This document shows, piece by piece, positions 17,803 through 26,199 of a DNA stretch of 48,372 nt. The translations under genes and the position numbers were made by a program. Within the stretch, counting starts at the first letter, position 1. Each line of letters begins with the position of its first letter. The DNA is taken from positions 1 to 48,372 of the forward strand of contig NZ_LOQI01000006.1 of the NCBI RefSeq assembly GCF_001517915.1, given 5' to 3'. The notes under the pieces are model-generated. The model saw only the letters and a list, made by a program, of their open reading frames with translations, was not told where the DNA came from and did not search any database. This DNA is from Oceanivirga salmonicida (lineage in GTDB: Bacteria; Fusobacteriota; Fusobacteriia; Fusobacteriales; Leptotrichiaceae).

Positions 17803-18372
17803 TTATTTATTCGAAAAAAATGTATATATCTTAGCAAATAATCTAGCAAATAAATTTAAAATATATCTTGCAACTTCTATAAATAAAGGTGAAATTACCA
17901 ATAATAGACCTATTGAAAATATTGATACACCTAAGAATAAAAAGTTACTAGGGTATGGGAAAGTTATTGCCCAAAAAGTTGTTTTAAATGGTATTGCAAA
18001 TAATGAAATTATTAGAGCCATTATAACAACACCTATACTAAGAATTACTGCAAAGATTGCAAATATAATTCCAATAGCAGCAAGTGCTAGTGGTAATGCA
18101 ATAGGCAATCCCAATATGGCACTTATAGTTATTAAAATAAATTTAAGTGGATTATTCATTTTTTCTTTTTTATTGGCAACTTGTATACCTTGGTCTAATA
18201 GTATTTCATTTGCTATCTTATAAGGATCCATATTTTCAGGTACATTATCATCTTGTCCTATATTTAAATCTTCAAAATACTCTTCATAATATTTAAAAAT
18301 ATCTGCTTTTTCACTATAAGATATGTTTTTTAAATAATTATCTAGTTTTTGCATAAATTTTTTTCTAGTCAT
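17803..18372 (-). CDS. DUF1700 (HAAS-type) membrane protein
   Basis: 189 residues. The N-terminus is a HAAS-type helical domain (MTRKKFMQKLDNYLKNISYS, then DIFKYYEEYFEDL and PYKIANEIL), followed by three or four membrane helices (about 77-125 and 140-175). DUF1700 proteins are partners of PadR regulators; the HAAS domain is thought to contact the regulator. It begins four bases after padR, implying co-translation. Gene identity is clear, molecular role inferred. Confidence 0.82.
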   Translation of the reverse strand: MTRKKFMQKLDNYLKNISYSEKADIFKYYEEYFEDLNIGQDDNVPENMDPYKIANEILLDQGIQVANKKEKMNNPLKFILITISAILGLPIALPLALAAIGIIFAIFAVILSIGVVIMALIISLFAIPFKTTFWAITFPYPSNFLFLGVSIFSIGLLLVISPLFIEVARYILNLFARLFAKIYTFFSNK

Positions 18373-18376
18373 TTTT

Positions 18377-18679
18377 TTAACCCTCTTTTAAAAAATTGTC
18401 TATTGTATTTTTTAAATCTGTCCATTCTAATTTGATTTTTTCAAATTCTAGAAGTCCTTTTTTAGTTATTTTGTAATATCTCCTATTTCTGCCTTGATAA
18501 TTATTATCATATGTACTAAGCAAATCATTTTGTTTAAGCCTTCTTAATACTGGGTAGAGTGTTGATTCACTTATTTGTATTTTTTCTTGAATATTTTGAG
18601 TTAATGCATAACCATATAAATCCTCTTTTTTAAGACAAGATAGAACACAAAATTCTAATATATCACTTGTTATTTGCAC
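18377..18679 (-). CDS. PadR family transcriptional regulator
   Basis: 100-residue PadR-s1 type repressor: winged helix at 1-80 (ILEFCVLSCLKKEDLYGYAL, ESTLYPVLRRLKQNDLL, RRYYKITKKGLLEFE) plus a short C-terminal dimerisation helix. The start is GTG at 18679, six bases after GGAGGG; the in-frame alternative ATG one base away gives only three codons. It heads the operon, and a perfect 29-bp palindrome overlaps its promoter, so autorepression is likely. Confidence 0.88.
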   Translation of the reverse strand: MQITSDILEFCVLSCLKKEDLYGYALTQNIQEKIQISESTLYPVLRRLKQNDLLSTYDNNYQGRNRRYYKITKKGLLEFEKIKLEWTDLKNTIDNFLKEG

Positions 18680-18705
18680 ATATTACCCTCCTTTACTTTG
18701 CTTTC

Positions 18706-18740
18706 AACAATATTATATGACATATAATATTGTTTGTCAA
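18706..18740 (-). promoter_or_regulatory. padR operon promoter overlapped by a perfect palindromic operator
   Basis: On the minus strand: perfect TTGACA (18740-18735), 17-base spacer, perfect TATAAT (18717-18712). The palindrome spans 18706-18734: half-site AACAATATTATATG, one central base, and its exact complement. It covers the whole spacer and the -10 box, so a bound PadR dimer would block RNA polymerase. Confidence 0.8.
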
Positions 18741-18766
18741 TACATATAAAAAAATTCTTATTTTAG

Positions 18767-18799
18767 TTGAACATTATCAAAAACGGGGTATAATATACC
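18767..18799 (+). promoter_or_regulatory. Promoter with a GGTATA-A-TATACC palindrome
   Basis: TTGAAC (18767-18772), 16-base spacer, TATAAT (18789-18794). The perfect 13-bp palindrome GGTATAATATACC (18787-18799) covers the -10 box. It differs by one base from the palindrome over the -10 box of the GntR gene at 46529. Confidence 0.65.
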
Positions 18800-18830
18800 A
18801 GTAATGTAAATAATGTTTGGAGTGAGAAAT

Positions 18831-19202
18831 ATGAGATTTAATAGAAATATGAGACTATATTTAATTACTTTAATAATAAGCATACTTAATTTTATTTATG
18901 CGATTTTTATAAATTATATAAAATCAAATGATATTAATTCTCATAAAACAAACGTATATATTTTTGCTATTATTATAGGAATGATACCTTGTTATATATG
19001 TGCATTTAAAATTTTTTTAATAATACAAAGTGCATTATGTAAGTTAATAGAAAAATATACAGAAAATATTATAATAGATACTTTAATGTTCATATTTAGG
19101 AGATGGGTATTACATTTAATTATGGTGATTCCTATAGTTATATTAGGATTTGGACCAACAATTTTAGGTTTTATGGTTTCAAACCCAATTTTAAGAGTAT
19201 GA
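18831..19202 (+). CDS. Membrane protein of unknown function
   Basis: 123 residues with three predicted membrane helices (about 8-29, 42-64 and 92-117). An in-frame ATG at 18813 would add six residues, but GGAG (18819-18822) is eight bases before the ATG at 18831. No family recognised. The gene is divergent from padR, and its promoter carries a possible YtrA/GntR-type operator, which would tie it to the regulator at 46529. It is followed after 23 bases by a GNAT gene. Confidence 0.6.
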   Translation: MRFNRNMRLYLITLIISILNFIYAIFINYIKSNDINSHKTNVYIFAIIIGMIPCYICAFKIFLIIQSALCKLIEKYTENIIIDTLMFIFRRWVLHLIMVIPIVILGFGPTILGFMVSNPILRV

Positions 19203-19225
19203 TATTATAAAAAAGGAGACCAACT

Positions 19226-19723
19226 ATGATTTTAAATTTAAATAAGGACCATATCATAAAAATTAATGAAAACTTTATTAAACAGGGATGGGGTTCTAGA
19301 AAGGATATATTGAATAAATATCTAGATGAGCAACAATCTGGTAAAAGAATAGTTTTAGTGTATGAAGAAAATAATGAAATAAAGGGATATATTACTCTTA
19401 TAATAAGTCCAACAAAAGGTCCGTTTAGTTTAACAAATATTCCTGAAATTTCTGATTTCAATGTTTTTAAAGAATATCAAGGTAAGGGTATTGGACAAAA
19501 ATTATTAGATAATATTATTAATAGATCTAAAAAAATAAGTGATTTAGTTGGTATAGGAGTTGGACTACATGCAGGATATGGTACAGCTCAAAGGATGTAT
19601 ATTAGAAATGGATTCATACCAGATGGTAATGGGGTCTATTATAAAGGAGAAATACTAGAGCCATACACAGAGTGTATAAACGATGATGACCTAGTACTAT
19701 ATTTTATAAAAAAACAAACTTAG
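19226..19723 (+). CDS. GNAT family N-acetyltransferase
   Basis: 165 residues. The acetyl-CoA-binding motif A is clear: IPEISDFNVFKEYQGKGIGQ with the Q-G-K-G-I-G pyrophosphate loop, followed by LLDNII; then VGLHAGYGTAQRMYIRNGF as motif B. Preceded by AAAAGGAG. The substrate cannot be told: small GNATs of this kind modify antibiotics, polyamines, protein N-termini or metabolites. Confidence 0.85.
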   Translation: MILNLNKDHIIKINENFIKQGWGSRKDILNKYLDEQQSGKRIVLVYEENNEIKGYITLIISPTKGPFSLTNIPEISDFNVFKEYQGKGIGQKLLDNIINRSKKISDLVGIGVGLHAGYGTAQRMYIRNGFIPDGNGVYYKGEILEPYTECINDDDLVLYFIKKQT

Positions 19724-19818
19724 ATAATTAGAATGTGCATTTAAGATAAGTTTTATATTCACATTTAGAAAATGGATATAGGCTTATTATTTTAGGAGTA
19801 TAAGGAAGTGAGTTTAAT

Positions 19819-21132
19819 ATGAAAAAAATATTTAGTATATTTTGTCTACTAAGTGTAGTTATAGCATATGGGGAACCTAAATACATGCCACAAGATTACA
19901 GTGGTGTTATTAAAACAGTATTTCTTGAACCAAATACAAAGGAAGAAGTAAAAGTTATTAATGGTAGAAAAGAAGGGGAATCAAAAGAAATTTATCCAGA
20001 TGGTAGAATACTTTATTCAACATATAAAAATGGTGTAAGACAAGGGAAAGCAAAAATAGAATATCCTAATGGTAATATTGAAATAACTAATATTAAAAAT
20101 GATTATTTACATGGAGATACTATTACTACAAGTGCTAATGCAGAATACGAAGTAAAAGGTAAATACATATATAAATATAAAGATGGAGATTTTATAACTA
20201 GAAATAAAAGCGGTAAAATAGTTGAAAAAATAACATATATATTAGATGAAGCAACAAGAATGGAGACTAACTATGATAATGATATAGTAGAAGCAGTATT
20301 TAATCCATTTTTTGGTACATTTAAAATTAAAATTTTAAATGGAAATTCTGAATATGAGTTTAAATACTTTAATGAAAAATATGCTAATGAATTTGGTAAT
20401 AGATTTGGTCAATTAAAAATTACTCATTTAGGAAATGTATATACTCAAACAATAATAAAAAATAAACCTATTACTATGGCAAAGGTAGTATATAAAAATG
20501 GAGAGATTAAATATGCCAAAAAGATAAAAGATTTATTACCTGATGAAATTAAAGATAATTATAATTTTGATGCAGAGTATAAGGGTGAAGATAAAAAAAT
20601 GACAAAATCTTTTGAAATAGATGGATTAAAAGGTCAAATTAAAGATGGAAAGATTGACGGAATATTAGAATATCATGATAAAATGACTTCTAATAAAATT
20701 GTGATGAATTTTAAAGATGGAAAATTAGATGGAGAAGTGAGTGTTTACACTAGTGAAAAGGGAGTATACTCAAAAACAAATATAAAAAATGATAAATTAC
20801 ATGGGAAATATATAGAAAATTTTGATGAATTTAGAGTAGAAAAAATTTTTGAAAATGGAAGATTAGTAGAGTGTTTATTTTATGAAAACAATGTAGAAAC
20901 TAAAAAATATGAAGTTACTGATGAAGGAATCCTTATAATGTCTTCAAATCATTTTTCTATACATGAAGGAGACACTTTAAAAATTTATTATAAGCCAGTA
21001 CCATATGGTGAAGATGAAAAAATAATGGTAATTGTAACAAAGAAAAATGGACAAGTTAGAATGTATAAAAAACTTAGTGAATACCAAGGTGGTGGATCAT
21101 ATATTGAATTAAAAGAAGCGGATAAAAAATAA
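19819..21132 (+). CDS. Exported MORN-like repeat protein, copy 1
   Basis: 437 residues: signal peptide (MKKIFSIFCLLSVVIAYGE), then several MORN_2-type units (pattern G-x3-G-x5-YxNG, as in GRKEGESKEIYPDGRILYST and GVRQGKAKIEYPNG), a spacer domain, more such units (IKDGKIDGILEYHDK) and a C-terminal domain SNHFSIHEGDTLK...YQGGGSYIEL. Such proteins are secreted or periplasmic in Fusobacteria; function unknown. First of three tandem paralogs, 28 bases before the next. Confidence 0.75.
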   Translation: MKKIFSIFCLLSVVIAYGEPKYMPQDYSGVIKTVFLEPNTKEEVKVINGRKEGESKEIYPDGRILYSTYKNGVRQGKAKIEYPNGNIEITNIKNDYLHGDTITTSANAEYEVKGKYIYKYKDGDFITRNKSGKIVEKITYILDEATRMETNYDNDIVEAVFNPFFGTFKIKILNGNSEYEFKYFNEKYANEFGNRFGQLKITHLGNVYTQTIIKNKPITMAKVVYKNGEIKYAKKIKDLLPDEIKDNYNFDAEYKGEDKKMTKSFEIDGLKGQIKDGKIDGILEYHDKMTSNKIVMNFKDGKLDGEVSVYTSEKGVYSKTNIKNDKLHGKYIENFDEFRVEKIFENGRLVECLFYENNVETKKYEVTDEGILIMSSNHFSIHEGDTLKIYYKPVPYGEDEKIMVIVTKKNGQVRMYKKLSEYQGGGSYIELKEADKK

Positions 21133-21160
21133 GATTATTATAAAAAGGAGAAAAATTATT

Positions 21161-22480
21161 ATGAAAAAGATATTAAGCATATTTTGTCTATTTACTTTAA
21201 TAAATATTACTTATGGAGAAGCTAAATACATGCCACAAGATAATAATGGAAGATTTACTCTTTTATATAATGATATTTCTTATACTAAAGAGGAAGTAAG
21301 AGTCATTGGTGGTAGAAAAGAAGGAAAATCAAAAGAAATTTACCCTGATGGTAGAATATTTTATTCAACATATAAATATGGTGTAAGACAAGGTGAAGCT
21401 AAAATAGAATATCCTAATGGAAGTGTCGAAATAGTTAATATGAAAGATGATTTTATTCATGGCAAATCAATATTTAAAAGCCCTAATGGAGAATATATAA
21501 CAAAAGGGCAATATTTATATAATTTAAAAGATGGAGATTTTATAACTACTGATAAAAGTGGTAAAATAGTTGAAAAAAGAACATATATATTAGATGAAAT
21601 TACAAGAATAGAGAGTTATTATGATAATGAAATAGTAGAAAATGTATTTAACCCATTTTTTGTTACACTCAAATTTAAAATCTTAAAAGAAAATTTTGAA
21701 TATGAGTTTAAAATTTTTAATAATAAATATTCTGATGAATTTGGTAATGAATTTGGTCAATTAAAAATTACTCATTTAGGAAATGTATATACTCAAACAA
21801 TAATAAAAAATAAACCTATTACTATGGCAAAGGTAGTTTATAAAAATGGAAAGGTTAAATATGCTAAAAGTATGAAAGAATTATTGCCAGATGATATAAA
21901 AGAAAGTATTAGTTTTGATTTTGAATATGAAGGAAAAGATAAAAAAATGACAAAATCTTTTGAAATAGATGGATTAAAAGGTTAAATTAAAGATGGAAAA
22001 GTTGATGGAGTGTTAGAATATCATAATAAAATGACTTCTAACAAAACTGTGTTGAATTTTAAAAATGGAAAATTAGATGGAGAAGTTAATATTTATACTA
22101 ATGAAAAAGGAGTATATTTAAAATCAAACATAAAAAATGATAAATTAAATGGGAAATATACAGAAAATTTTGATGAACTTAGAATAGAAAAAATTTTTAA
22201 AGATGGGAGATTAGTAAAGCATTCAATTTATATAAATAATATACAAACTGAAAAATATGAAGTTACCAATGAAGGAATTCTTATAATGTCTTCAAATCAT
22301 TTTTCTGTACATGAAGGGGATAATTTAAAAACTTATTATAAGCTAGTACCATATAAAAAAGATCAGGAAATAATGACAATTGTTACAAAGAAAAATGGAC
22401 AAGTTAGAATGTATAAAAAACTTAACGAATATCAAGGTGGAGGTAGATATATTGAATTAAAAGCGGCAGATAAAAAATAA
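21161..22480 (+). pseudogene. Exported MORN-like repeat protein, copy 2, one internal stop
   Basis: Same architecture as its neighbours, but the frame is closed by TAA at 21983-21985, where copy 1 has CAA (Gln) in GLKGQIKDGK. The frame continues unbroken after the stop to 22480 (IKDGKVDGVLEYHNKM to GGGRYIELKAADKK), so a single C-to-T change splits a 439-residue product into 274 residues plus an unstarted remainder; an ATG at 22028 has no evident ribosome site. The 5' end matches copy 3 and the middle matches copy 1. A truncated product with signal peptide may still be made. Confidence 0.75.
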
Positions 22481-22539
22481 GATATTTAATTTAAAAGTTC
22501 AGAAAATTAAGATTTATTATAAAAAGGAGAAAAATTATT

Positions 22540-23838
22540 ATGAAAAAAATATTAAGCATATTTTGTCTATTTACTTTAATAAATATTACTTATGGGGAAG
22601 CGAAATACATGCCACAAGATAATAGTGGAACGAATATTATTGCATATTATAACGCAGATAATACAACAGAAGAAGTAAAAGTCATTGATGGTAGAAAAGA
22701 AGGGAAATCAAAAGAAATTTACCCAGACGGTAGAATATTTTATTCAACATATAAACATGGTGTAAGACAAGGAGAAGGGAAAATTGAATACCCTAATGGA
22801 GATATTGAAATAATTAATATTAAAGATGGCCTTATACAAGGGGAAACAATATTTAAAAGTAGTAATGGAGAATATATAATAAAAGGTCAGTATTTGAATG
22901 GTTTAATAGATGGAGATTTTATAACTACTGATAAAAATGGAAATTTACTTCAAAAAGAAACTTTTATCTTAGGTGAAAATTTGAAAACAATAGACTATGG
23001 TGATGGTTTTGAAACAGTTATTACAAATACACCAATGTATACAATTGTAGATTTAAAATCAGAAGATGATAATTTAGAAATGAGTTATAAAGTATTTAAA
23101 GGAAAACTTTTTGGACAATCAAAAATTGTTCATCAGGGAAATGTGTATACTCAAACTTTTATTAATTCAAAACCTATAACTATGGCAAAAGTAGTATATC
23201 AAAATGGAAAAATTAAATATGGTAAAAGTATAAAAGAATTACTTCCTAATGAGTTTAAAGAAGTTATAAGTTTTGATTTTAAGTATAATAAAAAAGATAA
23301 AAAAATGACTAAATCTTTTAATGAGGATGAAATCAAGGGTAAAATTAAAGATGGGAAAATTGAAGGTTTGCTAGAATATAAAGATGAAAAATATGATGTA
23401 AAAACGACTTCAATGTTTAAAAATGATGAATTAGATGGAGAAACAATTATTTATTTAAATGAAAAAACTACTTTAACTTTTAATATGAAAAACAATTTAT
23501 TGAATGGCGAACATGTTCAAAATTTTGGAGAATATAGTTTAATAGTTAATTTTAAAGATGGAAGAGTAGTAGGAGATTGCTATATAGTTGAAAAAAATGT
23601 TAAAAAAATTCATGGTAAGGCAGATGAAAGTGGTCTTCTTATAAGATATTTAGACCATTTCAAAGTACATGAAGGAGATACTATAAAAGGTTACTATAAA
23701 GTCATATTAAAAGGTGCAGATAAAGAAATGATGCAAATTGTAACTAAGGCTAATGGTCAAATAAGAAGATATGGAAGGTTAAACGAATATCAAGGTGGCG
23801 GAGAATATATTGAGTTAAAATCAGCAGATAAAAAATAA
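22540..23838 (+). CDS. Exported MORN-like repeat protein, copy 3
   Basis: 432 residues, intact. Signal peptide MKKILSIFCLFTLINITYGE is almost identical to copy 2, as are the upstream AAAAAGGAGAAAAATTATT and the first 90 bases. The centre (FETVITNTPMYTIVDLKSED) has diverged from copies 1 and 2. MORN-like units include KVIDGRKEGKSKEIYPDGR and GEGKIEYPNGD; the C-terminal domain DHFKVHEGDTIK...YQGGGEYIEL is retained. Ends the tandem array, followed by a strong terminator. Confidence 0.75.
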   Translation: MKKILSIFCLFTLINITYGEAKYMPQDNSGTNIIAYYNADNTTEEVKVIDGRKEGKSKEIYPDGRIFYSTYKHGVRQGEGKIEYPNGDIEIINIKDGLIQGETIFKSSNGEYIIKGQYLNGLIDGDFITTDKNGNLLQKETFILGENLKTIDYGDGFETVITNTPMYTIVDLKSEDDNLEMSYKVFKGKLFGQSKIVHQGNVYTQTFINSKPITMAKVVYQNGKIKYGKSIKELLPNEFKEVISFDFKYNKKDKKMTKSFNEDEIKGKIKDGKIEGLLEYKDEKYDVKTTSMFKNDELDGETIIYLNEKTTLTFNMKNNLLNGEHVQNFGEYSLIVNFKDGRVVGDCYIVEKNVKKIHGKADESGLLIRYLDHFKVHEGDTIKGYYKVILKGADKEMMQIVTKANGQIRRYGRLNEYQGGGEYIELKSADKK

Positions 23839-23848
23839 AATATTTTGT

Positions 23849-23885
23849 AAAAAGACATTTAGTTTAAAGACTTGTGTCTTTTTTT
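23849..23885 (+). terminator. Terminator of the MORN-like cluster
   Basis: AAAAAGACA (23849-23857) pairs with TGTCTTTTT (23875-23883), and the T-run continues to 23885. Confidence 0.75.
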
Positions 23886-23970
23886 ATTTAAAATAATAAA
23901 AAAAATATAAATATAAAAACATTTTTTAAGATAAATATACTAATAAAATATATTAATTAATTGTAAAATA

Positions 23971-23979
23971 TGATATAAT
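23971..23979 (+). promoter_or_regulatory. Extended -10 promoter of the yhbY operon
   Basis: TGATATAAT (23971-23979) is an extended -10 element (TGn-TATAAT) lying 27 bases before the yhbY start. The base composition around 23951-23956 (TATTAA) gives only a poor -35. Confidence 0.5.
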
Positions 23980-24006
23980 AATTAGATATGGACAGAAAGG
24001 AGAAAT

Positions 24007-24345
24007 ATGGAGTTAACAAGTAAAGAAAGAAACTTTTTGAGAAAAAAAGCAAGTAACTTAGAACCTGTTGTTAGAATAGGTAAATTAGGAATAAGCGATA
24101 CTGTGTTAGAAAATATAAAGCAAGTTATTGATAAGCAAGAATTAATAAAAGTTAAGATATTGAATAATTCAGAAGAAAGTGTTTCCTATGAACTAAGCAG
24201 TAAGATTGAAAAGTATACTGGTGCAGTTGGAGTCTATTTAATAGGAAATATTATGATATTTTTTAAGAAAAAAGTAGATGAAAAAAATCAAAAAGGACCT
24301 ATAACCCAAGAATTTTATGATTTTAGAAATAGGAGTAAAAAATGA
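24007..24345 (+). CDS. yhbY: YhbY/CRM-domain RNA-binding protein
   Basis: 112 residues. CRM domain LTSKERNFLRKKASNLEPVV, then the family motif RIGKLGISDTVLENI and the later GAVGVYLIGN. YhbY binds pre-50S ribosomal particles. It opens an operon devoted to RNA modification and ribosome assembly (tlyA, rsmI, rbgA, DEAD helicase), overlapping the next gene by 4 bases. The C-terminus is a short basic extension. Confidence 0.9.
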   Translation: MELTSKERNFLRKKASNLEPVVRIGKLGISDTVLENIKQVIDKQELIKVKILNNSEESVSYELSSKIEKYTGAVGVYLIGNIMIFFKKKVDEKNQKGPITQEFYDFRNRSKK

Positions 24346-24797
24346 GTGGCGGCATAATATTTGGTAATAAAATAATAGATATAGTGTTTTTGTCAATGAT
24401 GATTGCACAAATGATAAAAATATTTATACCAGTATTAAAAGGTAAAAAACCAGAATTTTCAAAGTTATTTGAAACAGGTGGTATGCCTAGTTCACATTCA
24501 GCAAGTGTAATAAGTCTTTGTACTTGCATCTCTATTATATATGGAACAACTAGCATATATTTTGCAATGACTATGGTTATAGCAACAATAGTTATGTATG
24601 ATGCTACAGGAATAAGAAGAGAAGCAGGTAGACATGCAAAAATACTAAATAAAATTATATTAAGTGATTTAAAATTATTCAAAACAAAAGAATTTAAAGA
24701 ATTTAAAGAGTTTTTAGGACATACACCTTTAGAAGTTTTAGGTGGAATGATTTTAGGAATATTAGTCCCATATATGTTTGGGTGGTATTTAGTATGA
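24342..24797 (+). CDS. Divergent PAP2 (YuiD-like, DUF212) membrane protein
   Basis: 151 residues, about four membrane helices. Carries GGMPSSHSA and DATGIRREAGRHAKILN, signatures of the divergent PAP2 family related to acid phosphatases and vanadium haloperoxidases, and the C-terminal LGHTPLEVLGG. A lipid- or isoprenoid-phosphate phosphatase role is inferred, not shown. Start and stop overlap both neighbours by 4 bases (ATGA), so it is translationally coupled inside the RNA-maturation operon. Confidence 0.87.
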   Translation: MSGGIIFGNKIIDIVFLSMMIAQMIKIFIPVLKGKKPEFSKLFETGGMPSSHSASVISLCTCISIIYGTTSIYFAMTMVIATIVMYDATGIRREAGRHAKILNKIILSDLKLFKTKEFKEFKEFLGHTPLEVLGGMILGILVPYMFGWYLV

Positions 24798-25537
24798 AAA
24801 AAAGATTAGACCATATATTACAAGAAAAAGGGTACTTTGATACAAGAGAGAAAGCTAAAAGAGCAATAATGGCTGGAGAAGTTATAGTCAATGAAATGGC
24901 AGTAACTAAAGCTGGTACAATGTTTAAAGAAGAAAACATTAAAAGTATCAGGGTAAAAACAAAAATAAATTATGTTAGTCGTGGCGGACTTAAATTAGAA
25001 GGAGCTATTAAAATTTGGGATATTGATTTTAAAGATTTAATAGTGTTAGATATAGGATCTTCAACTGGTGGATTTACGGATTGTAGTTTAAAAAATGGAG
25101 CTAAATTTGTATATGCAGTAGACGTGGGAACTAATCAATTAGATTATAGTTTAAGAATGAATGACAAAGTTAAAAGTATAGAAAACAGACATATTAATAA
25201 ATTGGGAGAAGAAGACCTAGATTTAGGTTTGGCAGATGCAGTAGTTGCGGATGTTTCCTTTATATCTTTAACAAAGATAATAGAATATGTTCATAAATTT
25301 TCAAAAGAAAATTCGTTTTGCGTACTTTTAATAAAACCACAGTTTGAAGTAGGAAAAGAAAACATTGCTAGAAATGGTATAGTAAAAGATGAAAATTGGA
25401 GAGATTTTGCTATAAAAAAAGTAGTTAAAGTAATGAAAGAATATGATTATGAAATTGTTGGTATAAATGAGTCTCCTATAAAAGGGACAAAAGGAAACAT
25501 TGAGTATTTAATGTACGCAAGAAAGAAGAGGAATTAA
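24794..25537 (+). CDS. tlyA: TlyA family rRNA 2'-O-methyltransferase/hemolysin
   Basis: 247 residues. N-terminal S4 RNA-binding domain (KRLDHILQEKGYFDTREKAK, IMAGEVIVNE) and an FtsJ-like SAM methyltransferase domain with LDIGSSTGGFTDC, DVSFISL and LIKPQFEVG. TlyA methylates riboses in 16S/23S rRNA and sets capreomycin sensitivity in mycobacteria; some members were described as hemolysins. The frame is open from a GTG at 24782, but the ATG at 24794 forms the ATGA overlap used throughout this operon. Confidence 0.88.
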   Translation: MKKRLDHILQEKGYFDTREKAKRAIMAGEVIVNEMAVTKAGTMFKEENIKSIRVKTKINYVSRGGLKLEGAIKIWDIDFKDLIVLDIGSSTGGFTDCSLKNGAKFVYAVDVGTNQLDYSLRMNDKVKSIENRHINKLGEEDLDLGLADAVVADVSFISLTKIIEYVHKFSKENSFCVLLIKPQFEVGKENIARNGIVKDENWRDFAIKKVVKVMKEYDYEIVGINESPIKGTKGNIEYLMYARKKRN

Positions 25538-26199
25538 TGTTATACATAGTAGCTACTCCTATTGGAAATTTAGAAGATATTAGCATGAGAGCATTAAGAA
25601 TATTGAAAGAAGTTGATTATATTTTTGCTGAAGATACAAGGGTAACAAGAAAATTATTGAGTGCTTATGAAATCAAAAATACTGTTTATCAGTATCATGA
25701 ACATAATAAAAGGCATCAAATAGATAATATATTGAGTTTATTGAAAAATGAAAAAAATGTGGCATTAGTTACAGATGCAGGAACTCCTTGTATATCAGAT
25801 CCGGGTTATGAATTAGTTGATGAAGTATTAAATGAAGGAATTAAGGTAGTAGGAATACCGGGAGCTTCTTCTATAATAACGGCAGCTAGTATATCGGGGT
25901 TAAGTATGAGAAGAATTGCCTATGAAGGTTTTTTACCTAAGAAAAAAGGCAGACAAACTCTTTTAAATAAATTAAAAGAAGAAGATAGAACTATAATAAT
26001 TTTAGAATCTCCAAATAGAATATTGAAGACATTAAAAGACATAAATACATATTTAGGAAATAGATATGTGGTAATAGCACGAGAAATAACAAAAATGTAT
26101 GAAGAAGTTATTCGTGGCTATGTAGAAGAACTAATAGAAAAATTAGAGACTAAACCTATAAAAGGAGAAATAGTCTTAATAATTAAGGAATTAGAGTAA
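25537..26199 (+). CDS. rsmI: 16S rRNA (cytidine1402-2'-O)-methyltransferase RsmI
   Basis: 220 residues of the tetrapyrrole-methylase fold. Motifs: VATPIGNLEDISMRALRILK at the N-terminus, AEDTRVTRKLL, and LVTDAGTPCISDPGYELVD, which form the SAM site, then IPGASSII and the FEGFLP-like YEGFLPKKKGRQ. It is somewhat short (E. coli 286), lacking the C-terminal helical domain, as is common in Gram-positives and Fusobacteria. ATG overlaps the tlyA stop by one base. Confidence 0.92.
   Translation: MLYIVATPIGNLEDISMRALRILKEVDYIFAEDTRVTRKLLSAYEIKNTVYQYHEHNKRHQIDNILSLLKNEKNVALVTDAGTPCISDPGYELVDEVLNEGIKVVGIPGASSIITAASISGLSMRRIAYEGFLPKKKGRQTLLNKLKEEDRTIIILESPNRILKTLKDINTYLGNRYVVIAREITKMYEEVIRGYVEELIEKLETKPIKGEIVLIIKELE

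Noticed and set aside
19728-19770. AATGTG...CACATT inverted repeat after the GNAT gene, considered as a terminator
   Set aside because: Only 6-7 paired bases across a loop of more than 20, with no T-run after it.
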